This document shows positions 1 to 9,911 of a DNA stretch of 64,000 bases, piece by piece. The stretch lies in the NCBI GenBank assembly GCA_947178215.1, contig CAMWXJ010000001.1, forward strand, positions 1-64,000. Direction: 5' to 3'. The position numbers were made by a program, and so were the translations under genes. Position 1 is the first letter of the stretch; the number at the start of each line of letters is the position of its first letter. The notes beneath the pieces were generated by a model. It was not told the DNA's origin. It did not search any database and worked only from the letters and a program-made list of their open reading frames with translations. Origin of the DNA: an uncultured Porphyromonadaceae bacterium. GTDB taxonomy: Bacteria > Bacteroidota > Bacteroidia > Bacteroidales > Muribaculaceae.

Positions 1-929
1 GTGTCCCAGCCGTTCTGGTAGTCGCCGCGGTTGGCGTCGATAGAGCCGAGCATGCCGTTGTCGACGGCCACGGCGAGCTCATGCTCGAAAGTGTGTCCGG
101 CAAGTGTGGCATGGTTGACCTCAATGTTGACCTTAAAGTCCTTGTCAAGATTGTGGGCTTTGAGGAAGCCTATCACGGTCTCGGTGTCGACGTCATACTG
201 ATGCTTTGTGGGCTCCATGGGCTTCGGCTCCACAAGGAACGTGCCGGTGAAGCCGTTTGCCCGGGCGTAGTCGCGGGCAATGGTGAGCATGGTTGCGAGG
301 TGTTCTTTCTCGCGTTTCTGGTCGGTGTTGAGAAGGCTCATGTAGCCTTCGCGTCCGCCCCAGAATACGTAGTTGGAGCCTCCGAGCGCGATGGTGGCGT
401 CGATAGCACCCTTGATTTGCACGGCGGCACGGGCCACCACGTCGAAGTCAGGATTTGTGGCGGCTCCGTTCATGTAGCGGGCGTTGCCGAACACGTTGGC
501 GGTACCCCAGAGGTTCTTGATGCCGGTCTCGGCCATGAGTCCTTTGAGGTAGCCGGTGATTTCGGTCATGCGTGCCTGATACTCGTCGATGTCGGCCACG
601 TCGCCGATAAGGTCGACGTCGTGGAAGCAGAAGTACTCGATGCCGAGCTTGCTCATTATCTCGAATCCGGCGTCGGCGCGCTGTTTGGCGGCTGTCATGG
701 CGTCGGGTGCGTCGTTCCAGGGGAACGTCTTGGTGCCTCCGCCGAATTGGTCACCTCCTTCGGCGCAGAGGGTGTGCCACCATGCCATGGCAAATTTGAG
801 CCATTCCTTCATAGGCTTGCCGAGCACCATGCGGTTGGCGTCGTAGTAACGGTATGCAAGCGGGTTGTGACTTTCGGTGCCCTCAAATTTGATTTTTCCT
901 ATCGACGGAAAATATTCTTTCTTGCTCAT
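1..929 (-). CDS. xylA: Xylose isomerase, truncated at the left window edge
   Basis: Reverse translation reads [30 protein letters not shown]...[22 protein letters not shown]...; open at the edge, so absent from the ORF track. Confidence 0.93.
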   Translation of the reverse strand, partial: MSKKEYFPSIGKIKFEGTESHNPLAYRYYDANRMVLGKPMKEWLKFAMAWWHTLCAEGGDQFGGGTKTFPWNDAPDAMTAAKQRADAGFEIMSKLGIEYFCFHDVDLIGDVADIDEYQARMTEITGYLKGLMAETGIKNLWGTANVFGNARYMNGAATNPDFDVVARAAVQIKGAIDATIALGGSNYVFWGGREGYMSLLNTDQKREKEHLATMLTIARDYARANGFTGTFLVEPKPMEPTKHQYDVDTETVIGFLKAHNLDKDFKVNIEVNHATLAGHTFEHELAVAVDNGMLGSIDANRGDYQNGWD

Positions 930-964
930 GATATTAAGGTCGTTGAGGTCAGGCTTGTACGGTC

Positions 965-2482
965 TTACTTGGTGATGAGGTTGTGGCCGGTCATCTCCTT
1001 GGGCTGGGGTATGCCCATGATGCCGAGAATGGTGGGAGCTACGTCGGCAAGGCGTCCGTCGGCAACCTTGGCGTTCTTGTCGGCGGTGATATAGACGCAG
1101 GGCACGGGGTTGAGCGAGTGTGCTGTGTTGGGTGTGCCGTCGGGGTTGATTGCGTTGTCGGCATTGCCGTGGTCGGCGATGATGATAGCCTCATAGCCCG
1201 ATTCCTTGGCGGCCTCGACGGTGTCGCGCACGCAGTCGTCGACAGCCTTGACAGCCTTTTCGATAGCCTCGTAGACGCCAGTGTGGCCCACCATGTCGCC
1301 GTTGGCGTAGTTGACTACGATGAAGTCATACTCCTGTGAGCGGATAGCCTCTACGAGCTTATCCTTGACCTCGTAGGCACTCATCTCGGGTTTGAGGTCG
1401 TAGGTTGCAACCTTGGGGGAAGCCACGAGGATGCGCTCTTCGCCTTCGTAGGGCTGTTCACGGCCGCCGTTGAAGAAGAATGTCACGTGGGCATACTTCT
1501 CGGTCTCGGCGATGTGGAGCTGACGCTTGTCGAGCGACGAGAGATATTCGCCGAGGGTGTTGGTCACGTTCTCCTTGTCGAAGATGATATGCACGCCGGT
1601 AAACGATGCGTCGTAAGGGGTCATGCAGAAGTATTGGAGGCCGGGGATTGTCGTCATGCCGGCTTCTGGCATATCGTGCTGAGTGAGGACTGTGGTTATC
1701 TCCTTGGCGCGGTCGTTGCGGTAGTTGAAGAAGATTACGGCGTCGCCCTCCTTGATAGTGCCGTCGACAGTGGAGTTGTTGATGGGCTTGATGAACTCGT
1801 CGGTGACGTCGGCGTCGTAGCTTGCCTGCATGGCGGCAACCATGTCGGTGGCCTGGGTGCCCTCGCCCTTTACGAGCAGGTCGTAGGCAATCTTGACGCG
1901 CTCCCAACGCTTGTCACGGTCCATTGCATAGTAACGTCCTATGATTGATGCAATCTTGCCGGCGCTCTTGGCGCAGTGTGCTTCAAGCTCTTCGATGAAG
2001 CCCTTGCCCGAGCGGGGGTCGGTGTCGCGGCCGTCCATGAAGCAGTGTATGTAGACCTTTTCGAGACCGTAGGTCTTGGCTATGTCGCAGAGCGCATAGA
2101 GGTGGTCGAGCGAAGAGTGTACGCCGCCGTTAGAGGTCAGGCCCATGAAATGGATGGCTTTGCCGCTCTCCTTGGCATACGAGAAGGCGCGCTTAATCTC
2201 TTCATTGTCCATTATGGTGCCCTCTTTTATGGCCTTGTTGATCTTTACGAGGTCCTGATATACGACGCGGCCCGCGCCGATGTTGAGGTGACCTACTTCC
2301 GAGTTGCCCATCTGGCCGTCGGGCAGACCTACGTTTTCGCCCGAGGCTTGGAGCTGCGAATGGGGATAATCGGCGATAAGCGAGTCCCAGTAGGGAGTGG
2401 GAGTGCTGTAAATTACGTCGCCCTTGGAGTGGTTGCCGATGCCCCACCCGTCAAGGATAATAAGAAGCGCTTTCTGTGCCAT
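965..2482 (-). CDS. gpmI: 2,3-bisphosphoglycerate-independent phosphoglycerate mutase
   Basis: 505 aa; [46 protein letters not shown] motifs. Confidence 0.97.
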   Translation of the reverse strand: MAQKALLIILDGWGIGNHSKGDVIYSTPTPYWDSLIADYPHSQLQASGENVGLPDGQMGNSEVGHLNIGAGRVVYQDLVKINKAIKEGTIMDNEEIKRAFSYAKESGKAIHFMGLTSNGGVHSSLDHLYALCDIAKTYGLEKVYIHCFMDGRDTDPRSGKGFIEELEAHCAKSAGKIASIIGRYYAMDRDKRWERVKIAYDLLVKGEGTQATDMVAAMQASYDADVTDEFIKPINNSTVDGTIKEGDAVIFFNYRNDRAKEITTVLTQHDMPEAGMTTIPGLQYFCMTPYDASFTGVHIIFDKENVTNTLGEYLSSLDKRQLHIAETEKYAHVTFFFNGGREQPYEGEERILVASPKVATYDLKPEMSAYEVKDKLVEAIRSQEYDFIVVNYANGDMVGHTGVYEAIEKAVKAVDDCVRDTVEAAKESGYEAIIIADHGNADNAINPDGTPNTAHSLNPVPCVYITADKNAKVADGRLADVAPTILGIMGIPQPKEMTGHNLITK

Positions 2483-2529
2483 ATTGTAAATGTATCTTTA
2501 TGCTTTGTCGTGTTGGAATTTCAATTATG

Positions 2530-2537
2530 CAAAATTA
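2530..2537 (-). promoter_or_regulatory. Bacteroidales-type -7 box (TAATTTTG on minus) upstream of gpmI
   Basis: CAAAATTA on plus, about 50 bp upstream of the start codon; fits TAnnTTTG. Confidence 0.5.
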
Positions 2538-2631
2538 CTACAAAAAAGTGAAATACGGAAGTTCCCGTGGTTAGTGTCGAGGGGTTGACGCTCTTGTGCT
2601 TGACCGAGGTCGCGCGGTAGGTCGTCGCGGT

Positions 2632-3501
2632 TCAGACGGTGAGAGATGCAACGAACAGGGCGAGGGCGAGGGCGGCCATGAGCAGCGATGTGCGTCCGAG
2701 CAGCGGATTGAACTGCGTGCCGCGGGCATGGAGCAGAGCCAGCCAGTTGCCTATGTGGTCGATAACGGCGCATGCCGGCACTATCAGCCACCAGCGCGCC
2801 ATGTCGAGCCACGCGGGAATGGTGAGGGCTATGCCGGCGAGGCCTCCGAAGAGGTAGATAAGCATTATTGCCGCGCGGGGCCATAGCGTGGCTATGGTGG
2901 TTTTGCCCACGGCGGCGTCATCGCGTCGGTCACGGTAATTGTTGACGACGAGCACGTTGGCGCCGAGCAGTCCCATGCCTGTGGCGGCGCATACTACCGT
3001 ATAGTCAAGGGCGCGCGATGCCGCGAGCATATAGGTGAGACACACCGGGATAAGGCCGAAAAACAGTATGACGGCCACTTCGCCGAGGGCATGGCGCGAC
3101 AACGGGTATGGCCCCGTGCTGTAAGCAAGCACGCCGGCGGCGATAAATACTCCGGCCACTATCAGCCACATGCCGCCGTAGGGAAGAAGACACAGCCCGA
3201 CGGCACAGGCGAGCGCGAGGGTGGCGAAAGTGGCGATGCACATGGCGCGGGGCGTGATGTCGCCCTCGGTGACGCCGCGGCGCGGACCTACCCGGCCCGG
3301 AGCGTCGAGTCCGTCCTTGTAATCGAAATATTCGTTGCCGAAATTGGAGGCTATCTGCGCGAGCAGCGCGAAGAGCAGACAGAGAATTGCCGGCATCGGG
3401 TTGCAATAGCCCGAAGTGACGGCGAGCGCTATGGCGGTGACTACTCCCGCGAGCGATACGGGGAGTGTGCGCAGGCGCATTGCTTCAATCCATGGATTCA
3501 C
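2632..3501 (-). CDS. menA: 1,4-dihydroxy-2-naphthoate polyprenyltransferase (UbiA family), GTG start
   Basis: 289 aa; NFGNEYFDYKDGLDAPGRVGPRRGVTEG and NNYRDRRDD motifs; start overlaps the upstream stop as GTGA. Confidence 0.9.
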   Translation of the reverse strand: MNPWIEAMRLRTLPVSLAGVVTAIALAVTSGYCNPMPAILCLLFALLAQIASNFGNEYFDYKDGLDAPGRVGPRRGVTEGDITPRAMCIATFATLALACAVGLCLLPYGGMWLIVAGVFIAAGVLAYSTGPYPLSRHALGEVAVILFFGLIPVCLTYMLAASRALDYTVVCAATGMGLLGANVLVVNNYRDRRDDAAVGKTTIATLWPRAAIMLIYLFGGLAGIALTIPAWLDMARWWLIVPACAVIDHIGNWLALLHARGTQFNPLLGRTSLLMAALALALFVASLTV

Positions 3502-5222
3502 TTTGAGGGATAATGTTTTTTATGTTTGGAGCGAGGGAAGCGGCGCTGGCGATCCGGCTTCTCGGACTTTTCGGACTTCACGGACTTCACGGACTTCTCG
3601 GACTTTTCGGACCGGTCCGCAGATTCTGAGTTGTCTGAGTTGTCCGCAACAGCCTCGTCGAGTCCGAAGCAGGCTTTGACGGCGCGGCGTATGCGCTCGG
3701 CGCCATTGCTTTCATCGCGGAGCATCTGCAGAATGGTCTTGATATACTCATCTTTGTTTTTCAGTCCGCACAGTCCGGCCACATTGCAGGCTGCCACCAT
3801 TGACTTCTGGTTATACACTTTGAGCACTGCCGGATAGTTGCCGCTCGCGTCGTAGCTGCGGAACTGGCGGCAGAAGTTCTCGTAGAGTCCGCGGGCGTTG
3901 ATTTCCTGAGTAAGATGTGCTATGTGCTCTTCCAGCATGTTGATGTTGGCGAAGCGTCCGTCGACACGATATTCCATGATGCGTTTCACGCGGTGACGGG
4001 TGTGCATCAGCGCCTGAGCGCGCAGGTCGTGGCGGAACTGTGACAGTATCGAGCTGCGTACTTTCTGAAACACTGTGTTTTCATCCTTGTGGCGGTACGA
4101 CGCCACGGCGCGCACCACTTCTTCGAGTATCAGTATGTTCTCGATTTCGGCCACATCCGGCACCATGATGCGGCGTCCGCGAAGATAGGCTACTTCCTTG
4201 TCGTCGCGGCGGTCGCGGTCGACAATGCCGCGCGAGTCGAGGTGATGAAAGCCCGACAGGTCGTTGAATGTGCGCGTGGCCTCAATCACCTTGTTGCAGC
4301 TTCCGAGGCTTGTCACCGAATAGTCCTTGAACAGTAGCGGATAAAGCTGTGCGTCGATGGAGTGGATGCCGTCGCCCTCGATGAAAAGCACCGGCTTGCG
4401 AGAGCCCATAATGGCGAGGTAGACGCCGTCGGAGAGCTGCGAGTGGGGCGGCATGAGTTCGTAGTCCCACGCCACTATGCCCGGGTCGAAGCGGCGCACC
4501 CATATCGTGGAGGCGTCGGTGCGCGATGATGCGAAGCCGAGGTCGTGGGTGACGTAGACAAACGAGCAGTCGCGGCGCAGAAGCTCTATGCGGTTCCACA
4601 GGCTCTGCATGAGCGAGGGATGGAGAAACATCTCCGGGCTGTCGACAAAAATCACAGCGCTCTTGGGCGCGTAGAGTATGGCGCCAAGATAGTAGATGAC
4701 TGCCTTCTCGCCTGCCGACAGCTTTATTGCCGAGTAGGGATTGGCCACGTTCTCGTCTTGGCGGGAGAAGAGCATGCGGCCGCTCTCGATGAGGATGCGG
4801 TTGTCGGGAAACACTTCCTGCCACAGCTCTATTACCTTGTCGAGCCGCGTGGGCACGAGGCTGCTCTTGATGCCGGCGGCGTGCGACGCCTTGTAGCGGA
4901 ACAGATTGACCATTTCGTCGTGGACCAGCAGGTGGAGAAGGCGGTCGAACTGCGTAGCCGTAGGTTCGCTCTGGTAGCCGGGTTGCACCGCATCGTAGAG
5001 GCTGTCGACGGAGTCGGGCACGCGCCGCGGGTCGTAGAGGCCGCGCAGGGCCGACACGTTGAACACCGGTCTCGGGTCGGGCGCGGCGGCGACATCGGCG
5101 GCGAGGCGCTGCGCAAAACGGGTCTTGCCGGCACCATTGGCGCCGACAATCACTGTCTGACGTCCCGGGCCGATTACAGGCGTCTCGCTGCCGTCGATTC
5201 GGTTGGGAAGATGAATGGCCAT
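3498..5222 (-). CDS. AAA/ABC-type ATPase fused to a DUF4435 (Toprim-like) domain, with low-complexity C-terminal tail
   Basis: Walker A GANGAGKT, signature-like LSAGEKA, Walker B VIFVDSPE, H-loop YVTHD, then LFIEGDG...GIVDRDRRDD...EIENILILEE typical of DUF4435; tail SDNSDNSESADRSEKSEKSVKSVKSEKSEK. Confidence 0.8.
   Translation of the reverse strand: MAIHLPNRIDGSETPVIGPGRQTVIVGANGAGKTRFAQRLAADVAAAPDPRPVFNVSALRGLYDPRRVPDSVDSLYDAVQPGYQSEPTATQFDRLLHLLVHDEMVNLFRYKASHAAGIKSSLVPTRLDKVIELWQEVFPDNRILIESGRMLFSRQDENVANPYSAIKLSAGEKAVIYYLGAILYAPKSAVIFVDSPEMFLHPSLMQSLWNRIELLRRDCSFVYVTHDLGFASSRTDASTIWVRRFDPGIVAWDYELMPPHSQLSDGVYLAIMGSRKPVLFIEGDGIHSIDAQLYPLLFKDYSVTSLGSCNKVIEATRTFNDLSGFHHLDSRGIVDRDRRDDKEVAYLRGRRIMVPDVAEIENILILEEVVRAVASYRHKDENTVFQKVRSSILSQFRHDLRAQALMHTRHRVKRIMEYRVDGRFANINMLEEHIAHLTQEINARGLYENFCRQFRSYDASGNYPAVLKVYNQKSMVAACNVAGLCGLKNKDEYIKTILQMLRDESNGAERIRRAVKACFGLDEAVADNSDNSESADRSEKSEKSVKSVKSEKSEKPDRQRRFPRSKHKKHYPSK
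3559..3650. repeat. 9-bp minisatellite (CGGACTTNN and TCTGAGTTG-type units) inside the 3' end of the AAA-DUF4435 gene
   Basis: ctcggactt ttcggactt cacggactt cacggactt ctcggactt ttcggaccg... then tctgagttgtctgagttg. Confidence 0.85.
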
Positions 5223-5240
5223 ACGAAGGAGAGTGAGAGG

Positions 5241-5867
5241 TTATTGAAGCATGCCCGCGCCCTGGCGCACAATCACCGGCTCGGCGGGATTTGCGAGGTC
5301 GACTATCGTAGACAGGCATCCTTCGCGGAAGCCGCCGTCGATGAGCATGTCGATGCCGTCGCAATATTCATATGTGAGTGACGCGGTGTCGGGGTTGGCT
5401 GCTGCGTCGAGGTCGCCTTCATGCTCGCCCTCCACCTGCACGGAGGTCGAGAGCAGAGGATTGCCGAGAGCTTCGGCGAGCGCGCGGGATATGTCGCATC
5501 CGGGAATACGCACACCCACCTGCTTGCGGCCTTTCATGACCTTGGGCAGACGGGTGGTTGCAGGGAGCAGGAATGTGAACGGGCCGGGGAGGTTGGCGCG
5601 GAGAGTGCGGAAAGCCACATTATCGATTTTGACATACTCGGAAGCCTGCGACAGACTGTCGCATACTATCGATAGCGAACGCTTGGCCGGATCTATACCT
5701 TTGATACGGCACACTTTGGCGATAGCCTGCGCATTGAGGGCGTCGCAGCCAAGAGCGTAGACCGTGTCGGTGGGATAGATTATTACGCCTCCCTCGCGGA
5801 GAGTGGCTACGGCCTGGTCGATGAATCGGGCGTTGATATTGCCGGGGTAGATTCTGAGTCTGTCCAT
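5241..5867 (-). CDS. L-threonylcarbamoyladenylate synthase (Sua5/YciO/YrdC family)
   Basis: Start at MDRLRIYPGN; GGVIIYPTDTVYALGCDALN, KRSLSIVCDSLSQASEYVKI, PGPFTFLLPAT. Confidence 0.9.
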   Translation of the reverse strand: MDRLRIYPGNINARFIDQAVATLREGGVIIYPTDTVYALGCDALNAQAIAKVCRIKGIDPAKRSLSIVCDSLSQASEYVKIDNVAFRTLRANLPGPFTFLLPATTRLPKVMKGRKQVGVRIPGCDISRALAEALGNPLLSTSVQVEGEHEGDLDAAANPDTASLTYEYCDGIDMLIDGGFREGCLSTIVDLANPAEPVIVRQGAGMLQ

Positions 5868-5940
5868 AATGGTGCTACGGGTGAATGTGAGTCCCCAAAG
5901 ATACACATTTTCCCCGACACCGAAGCAATCGGGGCGTGGT

Positions 5941-6468
5941 TTATTCGCCCTGAATGTGACGGAGGCAGCGCAGGGTGGCAAATCCTCCGAATATCTGCAA
6001 AAACATGCCGGGGATGCCAAGGCGGAAATCCTGGACCGCGCTTGTCAGCGAGCCCGACATGAGCCACTCGGCGGCACAACCGGCGGTCTGGTAGGCGAGG
6101 ACCACGGCGATGAGGGCGAGGATGCTCGCTTTTGGGCGCACAGTGCCGGCATACCCGGCGGCGACAGCGAGCAGGGCCGATTTGAGCGATATAGCCGCTA
6201 CGGCGCCGGGGGCCGGCATGCCAAACAGCAGCGAGTTGACTAACGGTGAGGCGAGGGCGATGATAATGCCCGCTTTCCAGCCGTAGCGACATGCGCCTAC
6301 GAGGGTGAAGAAGTAGATAGGGAGCCATATAAGGCCGCCCTGAGGCATGAGGTGGCAGAGCTGAGGCAGGATGATGTTGCCGGCTATGAAAGTGGCGGCT
6401 ATGAGCCATGTGCGGGGTGTGGTGAAGCCGAGTGCGAGAGCACGTGCGGTGGCTGTGGATGTTGACAT
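5941..6468 (-). CDS. Multi-spanning membrane protein, ECF transporter S-component-like
   Basis: Likely start MSTSTATARALALG; hydrophobic segments with ECF-S-like LPQLCHL...GWKAGIIIALASPLVNSLLFGMP. Confidence 0.55.
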   Translation of the reverse strand: MSTSTATARALALGFTTPRTWLIAATFIAGNIILPQLCHLMPQGGLIWLPIYFFTLVGACRYGWKAGIIIALASPLVNSLLFGMPAPGAVAAISLKSALLAVAAGYAGTVRPKASILALIAVVLAYQTAGCAAEWLMSGSLTSAVQDFRLGIPGMFLQIFGGFATLRCLRHIQGE

Positions 6469-6490
6469 TGGTATTGTAAGGGTTAGAGGT

Positions 6491-6925
6491 TTAGCCGTTT
6501 GACTTATTGTTGATGAACGAGGTGATTGCGTCGAGGCACCCGGCGGGTGTAGCGATGTCGAGACAGCGTGTTTCAAGCGGGCACATGCCGGTGCCGGCCC
6601 GATTGACCACATAGTCGGCTACGGTGTCGTAGCTCACTCTCACGCCCGGATAGCGGCTGAACAGGTCGAGTGCCGGGCGGCTTATCACGTCGGTGTGCAG
6701 CTCGGCTACTCCGCCGAGAATCATGAGTGAGGCAGCGGCCTTGCCTACCACTTTGTCGGCAACCGAGGCGCCGCGCAGCGTGGCCGGCTCGTCGGTGAGC
6801 AGACACATCAGGTCGGCCACGCCGCGACGGGTGAACAGACGCGGGGAGGCGCCGGCTGGCCTCACTACGAGGGTGTAGCCAGCGCCGGGCGTGTGGAGCA
6901 GGTCAACGAGAGTTTTCATGCTCAT
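6491..6925 (-). CDS. DUF1893-like protein
   Basis: MSMKTLVDLLHTPGAGYTLVV...RGVADLMCLLTDEPATLRGASVADKVVGKAAASLMILGGVAELHTDVIS. Confidence 0.7.
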   Translation of the reverse strand: MSMKTLVDLLHTPGAGYTLVVRPAGASPRLFTRRGVADLMCLLTDEPATLRGASVADKVVGKAAASLMILGGVAELHTDVISRPALDLFSRYPGVRVSYDTVADYVVNRAGTGMCPLETRCLDIATPAGCLDAITSFINNKSNG

Positions 6926-8412
6926 ATCTCGCGGTGGCGTTCGTTGCCCTCGACGTATATCGCGCTGAACGGGCGCGCCGGGCACACATATTCGCATGCA
7001 CCGCAGCCGATACATTTCTCTGTGTCCACCATGGGAATCTGTATCGACTCCGGGTCATCGGCCACAGACGCAATCATGGTTATGGCCCCCGAGGGGCAGT
7101 GACGGGTGCAGTTGCCGCAGGGCACGCCGTCGACGAGCGGTATGCAGTTGTCTTTTATCCACACGGCGCGGCCTATCTGTATGGCGCTCTTTTCTTCGAC
7201 AGTGACGGGGAGTATGGCGCCGGCAGGGCACGCGTCGCCACATTCAGTGCACTCAGGGCGGCAGTAGCCGTTCTCATATGAGCTCACCGGCTGCATGAAC
7301 CTACTGAGGTCGGTCGAGGGACGAAGCACCCCATTTGGACACGACGACACACAGAGCTGACAGGCAGTGCAGTGTTGCTGGAGATGACGCAGGCTTACCG
7401 CTCCGGGTGGCACGATAGGTGTGGTGCGGGCGGGTGCCTTTTTGTCGGTTATGGCGGCGAGGCCGCCGTCGACCTTGTTGGAGGCGGCTTTGACGGCCGA
7501 TGTCGCCGCCGCTATGCCTATGCCGGTGACGAATGCGCGGCGGCTCTCGTCGACCTTGTCGCCTCCCGAGGGCTTGTCGGCCTTGGGGCGACGGGTGGTG
7601 TAAGATATGGCTCCGTGCGTACAGTTGTCGATGCAGTCCATGCACGCCACGCAACGCGAGTAGTCGATAGCGTGGTTGGCGGCGTCGATGCACGCGCCCT
7701 TGCAGGAGCGGGCACAGAGGCCGCAGTTGACGCACTTGGAGGTGTCGATAACCGGTTTGAGCCACGACACGCGCGAGATGAAGCCGAGCAGGGTTCCTAC
7801 CGGGCATATCGTGTTGCACCATGTGCGGCCGTTGCGCCAGGCGAGTACGGCTATGACGGCGACTTCGATGAGCGCCACCGCTACCACTGCCAGGCTCTGC
7901 ATGCGATAGCCGAGGGTGTAGAACGTGTAGCTGTCGGCTTTGGATGCCATGTCGGCCAGCAGATTGTTGATTGTGATTGCGAGCGGTCCAAATGTAGAGC
8001 TCACAAAGCGCCCGTAGATGCTGTAAGGCTCGATGAGTGCGGGAATCACGGCGATTCCGGCTATCAGAGCGATTACGAAAATCACGAGCATGGCCACACG
8101 TAGCCATGTGATGGCGTGGGAATAACGGTACTTGTAGCGGTGCCGGTTGCTGCCGCGGCGTCCGAGCCAACCTATGAAGTCCTGAGTGACGCCGAGAGGG
8201 CATATGACGGAGCAGTAGACGCGGCCCAGCAGCAGTGTGAGCAGCAGCAGGGCTGTCACCACGCCCACGTTGATGGCGAGTATTGCGGGGATGAGCTGGA
8301 TTTTGGCGAGCCACCCTATCCATGGCCTTATCACGCTGGTGAAGTCGAGGAAGAGCATCGTCACCCCAACCCAGAATATTATGGCGAGTGTGATGCGTAT
8401 TTTGCGTAACAT
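6922..8412 (-). CDS. Membrane-bound polyferredoxin (NapH-like N-terminus fused to a NapG-like multi-[4Fe-4S] C-terminus)
   Basis: N-terminal TM helices, CSVICPLG and CNTICPVG; cysteine clusters CVNCGLCARSC, CVACMDCIDNC, CTACQLCVSSC, CTECGDACP, CGNCTRHCP, CIGCGACEYVC; internal RRAFVTGIGIAAATSAVKA. Confidence 0.85.
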   Translation of the reverse strand: MLRKIRITLAIIFWVGVTMLFLDFTSVIRPWIGWLAKIQLIPAILAINVGVVTALLLLTLLLGRVYCSVICPLGVTQDFIGWLGRRGSNRHRYKYRYSHAITWLRVAMLVIFVIALIAGIAVIPALIEPYSIYGRFVSSTFGPLAITINNLLADMASKADSYTFYTLGYRMQSLAVVAVALIEVAVIAVLAWRNGRTWCNTICPVGTLLGFISRVSWLKPVIDTSKCVNCGLCARSCKGACIDAANHAIDYSRCVACMDCIDNCTHGAISYTTRRPKADKPSGGDKVDESRRAFVTGIGIAAATSAVKAASNKVDGGLAAITDKKAPARTTPIVPPGAVSLRHLQQHCTACQLCVSSCPNGVLRPSTDLSRFMQPVSSYENGYCRPECTECGDACPAGAILPVTVEEKSAIQIGRAVWIKDNCIPLVDGVPCGNCTRHCPSGAITMIASVADDPESIQIPMVDTEKCIGCGACEYVCPARPFSAIYVEGNERHREI

Positions 8413-8431
8413 GATGATTGGGTCGAGGGTA

Positions 8432-9826
8432 TTAGATGCGGTTTTGACGAAGTTTTTCGGTGTATTGATCGATACGCGCCATTTCGGCCGGTATGTCGAT
8501 AGTCTGCGGGCAGTGGGGCTTGCACTGTCCGCAGCCTATGCAGTGGTCGGCCTGACGCAGTCGCTCGACGCTGCGGTCGTAGCCCACGAGATAGGCTCGG
8601 CGTGCCTTGGCATAGTTCGGATCGGCCGTCGACGAGGGCAGGTTGTCGTCGTTGATGCACTTGTTGTAGTGGGCAAACACCGCCGGGATGTTAATTCCGT
8701 AAGGACACGGCATGCAGTAGGAGCAGCGTGTGCAGGGCACTGACGGAAATTCGATGAGCTTCACGGCTGTGTCTTCGAGCAGGGCCACTTCCTCGGGCGT
8801 ACACGGTTCGAGCGGCGAGTAGGTGGCGAGGTTGTCTTCCAGATGCTCTTTATAGGTCATGCCCGACAGTACCGTGAGTACCCCCTCGGGGGTGCCGGCG
8901 TATCTGAACGCCCACGAGGCTATGGAGTCGTCGGGGCGGCGCTGTTTAAGGCGCGCGTTGAGCGGCTGTGTAAGCGTGGCGAGGCGGCCGCCTTGAAGGG
9001 GCTCCATAATCACGGCCGGGATATTGCGCTTTTCGAGTTCCGCGTAGAGATACTCCGCAGGATAGTTGAAGCCGCTGGCGTGCTTCCAGTCGGAGTAGTT
9101 GAGCTGTATCTGCACGAAGTCCCATTTCCACTCGTCGTTGCGCGACAGCATGTAGTCAAACACCTTGACGTCGCCGTGATACGAGAAGCCGAGATTGCGT
9201 ATGCGTCCCGCCTCGCGTTCTTTGAGCAGGAAGTCGAGCACGCCGCTTGTAAGGAAGCGCTTCTCGAACACCGGCATGCCTCCTCCGCCGCAGAAATGCA
9301 GGAGATAGTAGTCGATATAATCGGTTTGAAGCTCCTTCATAGAGTTGCGGTACATCTTTATCGACTCTTCGAGAATCTTTTTCGGGTCGTCCATATCGTT
9401 GGCAAAGAAGTTTGACATCTTTGTGGCGATATAGTATGAGTCGCGGGGATGACGGCTGAGGGCTATTCCTGTGGAGTGCTCCGACATGCCCTGCACATAA
9501 GGGGGCGCGGTGTCGAAGTAGTTCACGCCGTGTTCTATGGCATAGTCGACGAGGCTGTTGACGGCGTCCTGGTCGACAATCTCCTTGTCAGGATTGGCGG
9601 GGTCGGGTATGGTGGGCCAGCGCATACAGCCGTAGCCCAGAATCGACACGTCGTCACCATGGAGATTCTTGCGGTAGGTCATCCGGCCCTGTCCCGGCTT
9701 GGGGGCGCCCGCCGTGGAAGTGTCGCCGCTACCGCTGCAACCGATCAGCAGGGGCGAGGCAGCCACGGCGCCGGCAGCCGCTGCAATACGTCTGAGCGCT
9801 TCGCGGCGTGATATGTTATGTTTCAT
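8432..9826 (-). CDS. Aldo/keto reductase with C-terminal [4Fe-4S] motifs and a Tat-like lipoprotein signal
   Basis: MKHNISRREALRRIAAAAGAVAASPLLIGCSG; AKR fold VSILGYGCMRWP...YFDTAPPY; CTRCSYCMPCPYGI and CIGCGQCKPHCPQ. Confidence 0.88.
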   Translation of the reverse strand: MKHNISRREALRRIAAAAGAVAASPLLIGCSGSGDTSTAGAPKPGQGRMTYRKNLHGDDVSILGYGCMRWPTIPDPANPDKEIVDQDAVNSLVDYAIEHGVNYFDTAPPYVQGMSEHSTGIALSRHPRDSYYIATKMSNFFANDMDDPKKILEESIKMYRNSMKELQTDYIDYYLLHFCGGGGMPVFEKRFLTSGVLDFLLKEREAGRIRNLGFSYHGDVKVFDYMLSRNDEWKWDFVQIQLNYSDWKHASGFNYPAEYLYAELEKRNIPAVIMEPLQGGRLATLTQPLNARLKQRRPDDSIASWAFRYAGTPEGVLTVLSGMTYKEHLEDNLATYSPLEPCTPEEVALLEDTAVKLIEFPSVPCTRCSYCMPCPYGINIPAVFAHYNKCINDDNLPSSTADPNYAKARRAYLVGYDRSVERLRQADHCIGCGQCKPHCPQTIDIPAEMARIDQYTEKLRQNRI

Positions 9827-9867
9827 ACAAATCGTGATAGATACAGAAGGTTAAAGATTGGTCTGCG

Positions 9868-9875
9868 CAAATTTA
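9868..9875 (-). promoter_or_regulatory. -7 box (TAAATTTG) upstream of the aldo/keto reductase gene
   Basis: CAAATTTA on plus, about 42 bp upstream of the start. Confidence 0.45.
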
Positions 9876-9911
9876 CACTATTTTGCTCATAATTGCTAAC
9901 AAAAAGCAAGC

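Noticed and set aside
81-1094. 337-aa plus-strand ORF
   Set aside because: Antisense to xylose isomerase and gpmI, which have clear family motifs
4282-5364. 360-aa arginine-rich minus-strand ORF
   Set aside because: Alternative frame of the AAA-DUF4435 gene with R/H-rich composition typical of frame-shifted GC-rich coding sequence
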